DNA of 41,013 nt from Terriglobia bacterium (GTDB lineage: Bacteria > Acidobacteriota > Terriglobia > Bryobacterales > Bryobacteraceae). The DNA lies in contig JAJPJN010000029.1 of the NCBI GenBank assembly GCA_021324185.1, forward strand, positions 1-41,013. Direction: 5' to 3'. The first letter of the stretch is position 1. Every line of letters starts with the position of its first letter. The notes beneath the pieces are model-generated. The model saw only the letters and a program-made list of their open reading frames with translations, ran no database searches and was not told the DNA's origin. The position numbers were made by a program, and so were the translations under genes. Positions 1 to 6,817 of this stretch are shown piece after piece.

Positions 1-54
1 AGTTTCAGTGGCCAGGGCCTTTGGAGTGCGCGGCGCGCGGTTCAAGTTAAGCAC
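1..54 (-). CDS. Molybdopterin-binding large subunit of an aldehyde/xanthine-type hydroxylase (5' end only)
   Basis: Only the first 18 codons are inside the window; the rest lies beyond the left edge. On the minus strand a GTG at 54-52 opens a frame without stops to base 1. It is preceded by a good ribosome binding site (AAAGGAG, about 7-8 bases upstream, inside the preceding gene). The start overlaps the stop of the [2Fe-2S] subunit gene by 8 bases, the arrangement expected for translationally coupled small and large subunits. An in-frame TTG at 45-43 is an alternative start. The identity is inferred from context: small subunits of the isoquinoline 1-oxidoreductase/CO dehydrogenase type are usually followed by a molybdopterin-binding large subunit. 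The visible residues themselves are not diagnostic. Confidence 0.5.
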   Translation of the reverse strand, partial: MLNLNRAPRTPKALATET

Positions 55-529
55 GGCGGTTCTCCTTTGCCTCGCTCAGCATCGTCTGCCGGGCTTTCTG
101 CACCGCCGTCAGAATGCGGTTGTAGGTTCCGCAGCGGCAAACGTTGCCTTCGAGAGCCTCTTTGATCTGCGCTTCGCTAGCCGCGGAATTTTTTCGCAGC
201 AAGGCGACGGAGGCAAGAATCATGCCAGGCGTGCAATAGCCGCACTGCATGGCATCGCATTCGATAAACGCCTCCTGAACGGGGTGAAGCTTGTCGCCAT
301 CGGCGAGGCCTTCGATGGTGGTGATCTCTTTACCGGCGACGGAACCCACCGTGGTGATGCAGGATTTGTGCGCAACACCATCGATGAGCACGGTACAGGC
401 GCCGCATTGTCCTTCCCCGCAGCCATACTTGGCGCCGGTGTAATCAAGCTCGTTGCGCAGTACGAAGAGAAGCGGGCGGCTCGGGTCTACGGAGACTCGG
501 GTGCGCGCGCCGTTAATCAGCAGATCCAT
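47..529 (-). CDS. (2Fe-2S)-binding small subunit of a molybdenum hydroxylase
   Basis: A 160-residue protein with the full two-cluster layout of xanthine dehydrogenase-family small subunits (IorA/CoxS type). The N-terminal plant-ferredoxin-like domain holds C37, C42, C45 and C57. The C-terminal four-helix domain holds C96 and C99 (CGYC) and C131 and C133 (CRC). It would pass electrons from the molybdenum cofactor in the large subunit to an acceptor. There is no signal peptide. The large subunit appears to begin immediately downstream with an overlapping start. The length fits two-subunit oxidoreductases that lack the FAD subunit, such as isoquinoline 1-oxidoreductase. The substrate cannot be read from this subunit. 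A link to purine oxidation through the ureide genes 24 kb away is possible but unsupported. Confidence 0.92.
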   Translation of the reverse strand: MDLLINGARTRVSVDPSRPLLFVLRNELDYTGAKYGCGEGQCGACTVLIDGVAHKSCITTVGSVAGKEITTIEGLADGDKLHPVQEAFIECDAMQCGYCTPGMILASVALLRKNSAASEAQIKEALEGNVCRCGTYNRILTAVQKARQTMLSEAKENRRA

Positions 530-576
530 AATTCAGCCCTGTGTTTATTCTAGATCCGAAAGGCCGGGGTTGATTC

Positions 577-582
577 TACAAT
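577..582 (+). promoter_or_regulatory. Candidate -10 element of a leaderless transcript
   Basis: TACAAT (five of six matches to TATAAT) lies 6 bases upstream of the ATG at 589. No Shine-Dalgarno sequence separates them, which would suit a leaderless mRNA for the DsbA-like gene. There is no convincing -35 hexamer at the right spacing, so this is weak. Confidence 0.25.
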
Positions 583-588
583 AGATAT

Positions 589-1485
589 ATGCACTTATCC
601 GTTCTGCGTATCTGCAGAATTGTTGCGTTGACGGCGCTGGCTGGTTTTTGTGTGCTGGCGCAGGATTGGAAAACGGCCACGACGCTGCCGGGGGTTGACT
701 TCAGCGGTCTTTCGGCCCAGCAGAAGACGGCGGTTCTGAACATTATGCGCGCGCAGCCCTGCTCGTGCGGCTGCGGGATGAAGATGGCCGAATGCCGTAT
801 CGCCGATCCCAAGTGCGATTACAGCAACAACATGGTTAAGATCATGATCGATTCGATAAAGCAGGGCAAGACGCCGGATCAGGCTCTGGAAGCGGCAGTG
901 AAATCGAAATGGGGACCGCTGAAGATACTGGACGATCCGGTGAAGATTCCGGTGGCCGGCGCGCCCGTGACCGGGCCTGCCGATGCTCCGGTAACGATTG
1001 TCGAATTTTCCGATTTTCAGTGCCCCTACTGCGCGGCGGCGGTGCCGCAGATCCGCGCGCTTTTGAAGGCGTACCCGACAAAGGTCAAGCTGATCTTCAA
1101 GCAATTTCCTTTGGAAGAACATCCGCAGGCCGATCTGGCTGCGACGGCAGCCGTCGCGGCGCAGAAACAGGGCAAGTTTTGGCAAATGCATGATGCGCTG
1201 TTCGCCCATAGCAACGATCTGAGCCGCAAATCGATCCTGAGCCTGGCAAAAGATATCGGCCTTGATGTCGACAAGCTGGAAGCGGATATGGACACGACGG
1301 AGATCCGCCATACGGTGGAGCGCGACGTTCAGGACGGCACGGATGCCAATGTAGAAGGCACGCCGACCCTCTTTATTAACGGCCAGCGCTACAACGGCGC
1401 ACTCACCTTTGAAGCGCTGAAACCGCTGTTAGACGCAGAACTAAAGCAGGCGGCGTCCGGTAACCGCGCGGTTGCGGCGCGCTAG
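589..1485 (+). CDS. Periplasmic DsbA-family thioredoxin with Cys-rich N-terminal module
   Basis: A 298-residue protein. An N-terminal hydrophobic stretch ending near residue 24 (VLAQ) looks like a cleaved signal peptide. Residues 55-80 carry an unusual cysteine cluster (C58, C60, C62, C69, C76). From about residue 125 follows a DsbA/DsbG-like thioredoxin fold with the redox motif CPYC (C145, C148), the helical insertion, and the cis-proline loop EGTPT near residue 258. Family knowledge points to thiol-disulfide oxidation or isomerisation in the periplasm. The multiheme operon downstream would need such chemistry for its CxxCH cysteines, but that link is inference. Similar Cys-rich extensions occur on DsbA proteins of related bacteria; the role, perhaps metal binding or a second redox centre, is unknown. 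Confidence 0.85.
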   Translation: MHLSVLRICRIVALTALAGFCVLAQDWKTATTLPGVDFSGLSAQQKTAVLNIMRAQPCSCGCGMKMAECRIADPKCDYSNNMVKIMIDSIKQGKTPDQALEAAVKSKWGPLKILDDPVKIPVAGAPVTGPADAPVTIVEFSDFQCPYCAAAVPQIRALLKAYPTKVKLIFKQFPLEEHPQADLAATAAVAAQKQGKFWQMHDALFAHSNDLSRKSILSLAKDIGLDVDKLEADMDTTEIRHTVERDVQDGTDANVEGTPTLFINGQRYNGALTFEALKPLLDAELKQAASGNRAVAAR

Positions 1486-1699
1486 CGAATTGTAATCTAC
1501 ACTGCTCTCGAACAACTAAATCTGCATCGCGCGGCGTCTAAGTTGGGCGCCAGCGGCAAGTATCTTCGAAAGTTCTTGCACCTCAAAGCGATCTGAGATA
1601 TTATCCGCTTACTCACGACGGCGGACGATTGGATTGATGCGCTGATCCAAGCACTCGGCCACTTGGAGTTTCCATTGCTAAGAAAGAGAGCCGGCACGA
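1486..1699 (+). other. Intergenic region with a decayed-looking reading frame
   Basis: This is 214 bases between the DsbA-like gene and the first diheme cytochrome. Directly after the TAG stop of the DsbA-like gene the same frame stays open with protein-like content to a TGA at 1594-1596. It then continues open through the start of the next gene to a stop near 1792. The first part (about 1504-1593) has a helix-turn-helix-like spacing of Ala, Leu, Gly and Arg. No start codon or ribosome binding site is evident. It may be a gene remnant or chance. No promoter or terminator is clear. Confidence 0.25.
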
Positions 1700-3877
1700 G
1701 TGCAAAACATGAGAACAGACGCGTGGGGTTGGGCGCAGCGGGCCGCGTTAGCCGCTATCGTTGCGCTTTGCAGTTTCGTAATCGCTTGTCCTGAGCAGAA
1801 TGGGCCGGCCGCAAAGTACCCGAATCCACAGGTGCGGTTTGCGAGTTATACGCAGACCTGCGACGGCATTCCCGGCAACCTGCCTAACCATTTTGGATAT
1901 TATCTATCTCCCGATCAGTTAGCGGGCGCTTGCACCTGGTACTTGTGGGTGGGCGGCGACCCGCTGCGAAAAACGGGAAGTCCGGTCAATGCGCGCGGTA
2001 ACCCGCGCTTCTGGCGCATGGCTGAAAAGAAGCTGGAAAACCTGATTCATGGTTTCGAGCTGCCCATTAACGTCAGCATGCTGAAATACGTGACCAGCAC
2101 GCCGCGTAACCAGCGCTTCGCCAAACTGGGCGTCATAAACGATCCGGGATGCAAAGCGGCGGCAAAACCGGATCCATACGGCTTGATGCTGGACGACTGC
2201 TCGGATCCTTATTCGAGCGGCATCATGGGCATCCGGCTGTTTCCGAATCCCGACTTCAAACCGGCGCAGTGGGATGCGAATAAGTTTCTAAATGTGGATT
2301 CTACGATCGAGCCGCCGTATCTTGCCGGGCTAACCTGCGGCGTTTGCCACATCTCATTTAATCCGGCCAAGCCTCCGGCAGATCCTGAAAATCCGCAATG
2401 GGAAAATCTCGCTCCGGCCATCGGCAATCAATACTTACGCGAAGGAGAGATGTTCAAAGGTGGCATATCGGACAGCTCCTTCCTGTATTGGATATTTCAG
2501 ACGCAGCAGCCGGGAACGTCGGATACGAGCCGCATCAACACGGACTTCATTAACAATCCGAACGCCATTAATTCCATTTGGTACATTCTTTCGGCCCGGC
2601 CTACACACGCTGAAGTAATGAACGATGGCACGACGAAACAGGTGCCGCATATTTTGAAGGACGGCTCGGATTCTATTGGCGCAGCGGGCGCCGGCTTGCG
2701 TGTGTACATCAATATCGGAAGCTGCCCCGATTACCGCTACAGTCTGGACTATACGTTTCTCGGGATTCCGAATACTGCCGAACCGTTGCTGCCTCCGGTC
2801 TCAAAGACAACGGCGCAGCGGCCGTTTGAAATTGCCAAGGCGGAAAAGGACTGCGTCGACTGGCAGCTCACGAATGCGCGCATCGATAAGGCGGCGAGTT
2901 TTCTGGATGCCAATCAGCCTTACCATCTGAAAGACGCGCCGGGAGGTAGCGGCTATCTTACAACGGATCAAGCTGTGTTGGATCTCGGCAAAACTACGTT
3001 CGCAGAGAACTGCGCGCGCTGCCATTCGAGTAAGTTGCCGCCGGAAGTGGCGCAAGGCGGTTTGAACAAGCATTCTGCGCAAGCAAAAGCAGCCTGGGTG
3101 AAGCTGGTGAAATCGCCCGATTTTCTGGACAAGAATTTTCTGTCGGACGATGAGCGGTATCCGCTGGTTTCGAAAGACCCGCGCATGGCGATTGGAACGA
3201 ATGCCGACCGCGCCGTGGGCAGCAATCCCCAGGCGAATCACATCTGGAACGACTTTTCTTCGAAGACGTTCAAGCAGCTACCGCCGCCCGGGAATATGAT
3301 TCTGCAGAACCCGTTCGCACCGGGCGAGACGATCACGTTTCCCATTCGCTACGGCGGATATTACCGGACGCCGTCACTTATTAACTGTTGGGCGACTGCT
3401 CCGTTTCTGCACAACAACATGCTGGGGTTATTTAATGGCGATCCATCGGTGGCAGGCCGCATTGCTGCGTTCAACGATGCAGCAGAGAAACTTTTGTGGC
3501 CCGAAAAGCGGGTGGGAAAGGCGACGATCAAAGTTACCGGCAAGGATTCGACCATCAAAATACGCGATATCGAGATCCATCTTCCGGCGGGGACGCCGAT
3601 TGATCTGCTGGCGAACATTAATCTTTACGCGGCGCTTCAGCCGGAACAGGTGGTGCAGACACTGCATCAGTTTGCGGATCATCCGGACCTGCTTGTGAGG
3701 CTTGTTCACGCGCTGAATAATCAGGGGCCGTATGACCAGGACTTACGAGCGTTCCTGCCGCTTCTGCTGGCGCAGAATCAATCGCCCGATTTCATTCAGG
3801 ATCACGGGCACACGTTCGGTTCTGATTTGCCGGACGATCAGAAGCACGCGCTGATTGAGTACATGAAGACGTTCTAG
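1700..3877 (+). CDS. Diheme cytochrome c lipoprotein, RoxA/cytochrome-peroxidase-like
   Basis: A 725-residue protein from a GTG start; an ATG three codons later (1709) is equally possible. The hydrophobic N-terminus ends in a lipobox (VIAC, lipid Cys at residue 30), so it should be an exported lipoprotein. Two c-type heme sites are visible: CGVCH at residue 213 and CARCH at residue 438, about 225 residues apart. That wide spacing is shared with its two paralogues downstream and is the layout of the rubber oxygenase RoxA and related 'diheme cytochrome c peroxidase' proteins. After the second heme comes a PFLHN motif (H571, a candidate axial ligand), and the protein ends in the same LPDDQK...EYMKTF tail as its neighbours. 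It is first in an operon with an ene-reductase 15 bases downstream. Electron carrier, peroxidase or oxygenase roles are all possible. It is the most divergent of the three. Confidence 0.85.
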   Translation: MQNMRTDAWGWAQRAALAAIVALCSFVIACPEQNGPAAKYPNPQVRFASYTQTCDGIPGNLPNHFGYYLSPDQLAGACTWYLWVGGDPLRKTGSPVNARGNPRFWRMAEKKLENLIHGFELPINVSMLKYVTSTPRNQRFAKLGVINDPGCKAAAKPDPYGLMLDDCSDPYSSGIMGIRLFPNPDFKPAQWDANKFLNVDSTIEPPYLAGLTCGVCHISFNPAKPPADPENPQWENLAPAIGNQYLREGEMFKGGISDSSFLYWIFQTQQPGTSDTSRINTDFINNPNAINSIWYILSARPTHAEVMNDGTTKQVPHILKDGSDSIGAAGAGLRVYINIGSCPDYRYSLDYTFLGIPNTAEPLLPPVSKTTAQRPFEIAKAEKDCVDWQLTNARIDKAASFLDANQPYHLKDAPGGSGYLTTDQAVLDLGKTTFAENCARCHSSKLPPEVAQGGLNKHSAQAKAAWVKLVKSPDFLDKNFLSDDERYPLVSKDPRMAIGTNADRAVGSNPQANHIWNDFSSKTFKQLPPPGNMILQNPFAPGETITFPIRYGGYYRTPSLINCWATAPFLHNNMLGLFNGDPSVAGRIAAFNDAAEKLLWPEKRVGKATIKVTGKDSTIKIRDIEIHLPAGTPIDLLANINLYAALQPEQVVQTLHQFADHPDLLVRLVHALNNQGPYDQDLRAFLPLLLAQNQSPDFIQDHGHTFGSDLPDDQKHALIEYMKTF

Positions 3878-3892
3878 CGAGGGCGGGCCCAG

Positions 3893-5260
3893 GTGGATAA
3901 CGACGTCATTTTTCAGCCGCTGAAGTTCCGCAATCTGACGGTGAAGAACCGGCTGTTCCGGTCAAATATTTCGGGGCGGTTCGATAACTATGACGGGTCG
4001 GGGACGCAGGCGCGTATTAACTGGGAAGAATCGTTCGCGCGCGGCGGCGTAGGCGCAATTATTTCGTCGTTTGTTCCGGTACACATTCGGGGGCGCATCC
4101 TTCCGAATTACGCCATGATCGACAGCGATGACAAGATTCCGTTCTGGCGCGCTGTGGGCGAAGCAGTGCACCGGCACGACTGCAAATACATTTTGCAACT
4201 GAGCCACTCCGGGCGCCAGCGCGATAACCCGGGAATCGAAAATTTCCGCGAGAAAGCTCTTTCGTCCACGAACCGGATGGATACGTTTCATGGGCTGCTC
4301 TGCGAGGCTATGACGCTGCAGCAGATCAAAGAAACGATCCAGCATTTCGCCGATGGGGCGCGCAGAGCGAGGGAGGCCGGACTGGATGGGGTTGAATTAC
4401 ACGCCTCCCATGGTTACCTGATTACGCAGTTTCTGAGTTCCGCCATTAACGACAGGAAAGACCAGTACGGCGGCGCGCTGCGGAATCGGGCTGCATTTCT
4501 GATCGAGATTATTCAGGCGATTCGAAAGGAAGCAGGCAGCGATTACCACTTACAGGCGAAATTGAATGCGGTGGATTTCGGTAATGCGCTGTATCCGTGG
4601 GAGCACAAAGGGAACACGCTCGAAGAAGGAATTCAGATAGCCAGGTGGGCTGAAGACGCGGGCGTGGACGCCATTCATGTCTCCATCGGCAGCATGTTCC
4701 CGCATCCGTTGCTGCCGCCCGGAGGCTTTCCGCCGGATGAACTGAACTGGTGGTACGGAAATATGATTTCGAGCGGCGTGCTCGGCTATTTCAACTACAC
4801 GATGTTTCACTTCAAGATTCTGCGGCCCATCTTCACATTCTTTTGGGCGCGGACGAAGAAGGATCATCCGGTTGAGGCGGTCAGCTCCGAATACTCGAAG
4901 GAAGTGAGGAAGAATGTCGGGGTTCCGATCATCAATACGGGCGGCTATCAGGATGGCCGGGTGATCCGGCGCGTGATTTCAGAAGGCTACACGGACGCGG
5001 TCTCGATTGCGCGGCCGCTTATCGCGAATCGCGACTTGCCGCAGATTCTTGCTTCCGGCAAGAACCTACCTGAAAGGCCGTGCTCCTTTTGTAACCGGTG
5101 TTTAGTGAATGCGGTTGCGAATCCGCTGGGCTGTTACGACGTGCGGCGGTTTGATGGCGATCACGATGCGATGGTCGCGAAGATTCTGGAGGTCTACCAT
5201 CCATCGCAGTTTTCAAATGCACCCGAGTTGGCGCCGCTTGGTTCCGCAATGAGGAGCTGA
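3893..5260 (+). CDS. Old yellow enzyme-type NADH:flavin oxidoreductase (FMN, probable Fe-S)
   Basis: A 455-residue (beta/alpha)8-barrel ene-reductase. Visible family motifs are QLSHSGRQ (FMN contacts), the substrate pair H170/H173 in HASHGYL, the NDRKDQYGG stretch with NR following, and the phosphate-binding RPLIANRDLP near the C-terminus. A cysteine set C397, C400, C403 and C414 matches the 4Fe-4S site of the 2,4-dienoyl-CoA reductase branch with slightly tighter spacing. That branch normally has about 650 residues including FAD and NAD(P) domains; these are absent here, so electrons must come from a partner. There is no signal peptide, so it is cytoplasmic. The GTG start at 3893 follows GAGG about 11 bases upstream. 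It lies 15 bases after one diheme cytochrome gene and 4 bases before the next, which implies one transcript. The substrate, probably an unsaturated carbonyl compound, is unknown. Confidence 0.88.
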   Translation: MDNDVIFQPLKFRNLTVKNRLFRSNISGRFDNYDGSGTQARINWEESFARGGVGAIISSFVPVHIRGRILPNYAMIDSDDKIPFWRAVGEAVHRHDCKYILQLSHSGRQRDNPGIENFREKALSSTNRMDTFHGLLCEAMTLQQIKETIQHFADGARRAREAGLDGVELHASHGYLITQFLSSAINDRKDQYGGALRNRAAFLIEIIQAIRKEAGSDYHLQAKLNAVDFGNALYPWEHKGNTLEEGIQIARWAEDAGVDAIHVSIGSMFPHPLLPPGGFPPDELNWWYGNMISSGVLGYFNYTMFHFKILRPIFTFFWARTKKDHPVEAVSSEYSKEVRKNVGVPIINTGGYQDGRVIRRVISEGYTDAVSIARPLIANRDLPQILASGKNLPERPCSFCNRCLVNAVANPLGCYDVRRFDGDHDAMVAKILEVYHPSQFSNAPELAPLGSAMRS

Positions 5261-5264
5261 TGTA

Positions 5265-6803
5265 ATGCGCGACGAGATGGTGATCAAGACCGCCGAGGGA
5301 AAGCTTGTCGATAACATCTATTCGAGCCCGGTCGATGAATGGCAGCACCGGGTGCGGGCGCTGGCTCTGCTCTTTATTGTGGGCGTGCTGGCGATACTCG
5401 CCATCTATCTGATCTGGTACTTTACGCACGATTCGACGCGCGAGTACTCCGATATTCAAGAGCATTTCAAATACGGCTCCATCGGCAGCGAGACTGGTGG
5501 AAGCATTTTCACGCCGGTGGGCGGCGTTCTGCCTCCGTATCTGGTGTTCAAGACGCTGCCGAAGGTGTGCCCGGACAAGCTTCCGGGTGGGTATGCGTCG
5601 CTCGGGCTGGTGTTTGAGCCGAATCACGATATGCCGGTTGGCGTCTCGCGGCGCTGGCGTCTGGGTGTCGAGCAGGTTGGATTGAATTGCGCTGTTTGTC
5701 ATACGGGCACGGTGCGAGAGACGCCGGGCAGCCAGCCGATGATTGTGCCCGGAATGCCTGCGCATCAATTACGGCTGGAGCAGTTTTTTCAGTTTGTGCT
5801 TTCCTGCAGCCTGGACGAGCGCCTGACCGCGGGCAATGTGATCGCGAAAGCTGAAGAAATGGGCGAGCACGTCAGCCTGATGCAAAAGTTGCTGCTGTAT
5901 ACGGCGCTGATCCAGCGATTGAAGCTGCAAACGTTGAATCTGCAGAACCGCATGGGCTATGCATTTAACGGCCCGCTGCCGCAGTGGGGGCCAGGCCGGG
6001 TGGACACCTTCAATCCATACAAAGCGCTGCAATTCAACTGGGACCTGACGCGCCTGCCGCGTGATGAGCTGATTGGCGCCGCTGATTTTCCCTCGCTTTG
6101 GAATCAGAAGCCGCGAGAAGGCATGCATCTGCACTGGGACGGCAACAATACTTCTGTCGATGAGCGCAATTTGAGCGCTTCACTGGGCGCAGGGGTCACG
6201 CCCGTGACGGTAGATCACGCAAGTCTGCAACGTATTCATGATTGGATCTGGACGCTGCCGCCGCCGAAATACCCGTTTGCGATTGATGAGGCGAGGAGCG
6301 CGCGCGGCAAAGCGATTTTTGCCCAGCAGTGCGCCGAGTGCCACAGCTTTTCAGGCAGCAAGACAGGAACGGTGGAACACCTGGCTTCCGTCAATACAGA
6401 TCCTTACCGGCTGAATTCCTATACGTATATCTTTTCCGTCAACCAGGCGACTCTGTATCCGAATAGCCGGTACCGCTTTACTCATTTCGTCAAGACCGAC
6501 GGGTACGCGAATCAGCCGCTGGATGGCATTTGGGCGCGTGCTCCGTATCTGCACAATGGTTCGGTTCCGACATTGCTTGATTTGCTTGCGGACCCGGCGA
6601 ATCGTCCCAAACAGTTCATCCGGGGTTATGACGTCTACGATCAGCAGCGCGCCGGGTTCGTCTACGACACGCCCGAAGCGCGGGCCGGCGGTTTTTTGTA
6701 TGACACGACGATTCCAGGAAACGGCAACGGCGGCCACCTGTGGGGCACCAGGCTTCCGGACGATCAGAAGCGCGATTTGGTCGAGTACATGAAGACCCTG
6801 TAG
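5265..6803 (+). CDS. Membrane-anchored diheme cytochrome c, RoxA/cytochrome-peroxidase-like
   Basis: A 512-residue protein with a short cytoplasmic N-terminus, one transmembrane anchor (about residues 31-53) and a large periplasmic part. Heme motifs are CAVCH at residue 142 and CAECH at residue 356 (214 apart). Conserved with the next gene are YGSIG near residue 70, PDKLPGGY, the LHWDGNNTS motif between the hemes, and APYLHNGSVPTL (H430, candidate axial ligand) after the second heme. The C-terminal NGNGGHLWGT and LPDDQK...EYMKTL are also shared. The start ATG lies 4 bases after the ene-reductase stop and is preceded by GAGGAGCT. Related proteins are annotated as diheme cytochrome c peroxidases, and the RoxA rubber oxygenases belong to the same broad group. 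The reaction cannot be decided from sequence. Confidence 0.87.
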   Translation: MRDEMVIKTAEGKLVDNIYSSPVDEWQHRVRALALLFIVGVLAILAIYLIWYFTHDSTREYSDIQEHFKYGSIGSETGGSIFTPVGGVLPPYLVFKTLPKVCPDKLPGGYASLGLVFEPNHDMPVGVSRRWRLGVEQVGLNCAVCHTGTVRETPGSQPMIVPGMPAHQLRLEQFFQFVLSCSLDERLTAGNVIAKAEEMGEHVSLMQKLLLYTALIQRLKLQTLNLQNRMGYAFNGPLPQWGPGRVDTFNPYKALQFNWDLTRLPRDELIGAADFPSLWNQKPREGMHLHWDGNNTSVDERNLSASLGAGVTPVTVDHASLQRIHDWIWTLPPPKYPFAIDEARSARGKAIFAQQCAECHSFSGSKTGTVEHLASVNTDPYRLNSYTYIFSVNQATLYPNSRYRFTHFVKTDGYANQPLDGIWARAPYLHNGSVPTLLDLLADPANRPKQFIRGYDVYDQQRAGFVYDTPEARAGGFLYDTTIPGNGNGGHLWGTRLPDDQKRDLVEYMKTL

Positions 6804-6817
6804 TTTGCGGCAACTTT

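Noticed and set aside
6740-6817. Upstream start of the third cytochrome gene within the second
   Set aside because: The 26 extra residues are polar with no family match, while the ATG at 6818 begins the hydrophobic domain directly after the previous stop.
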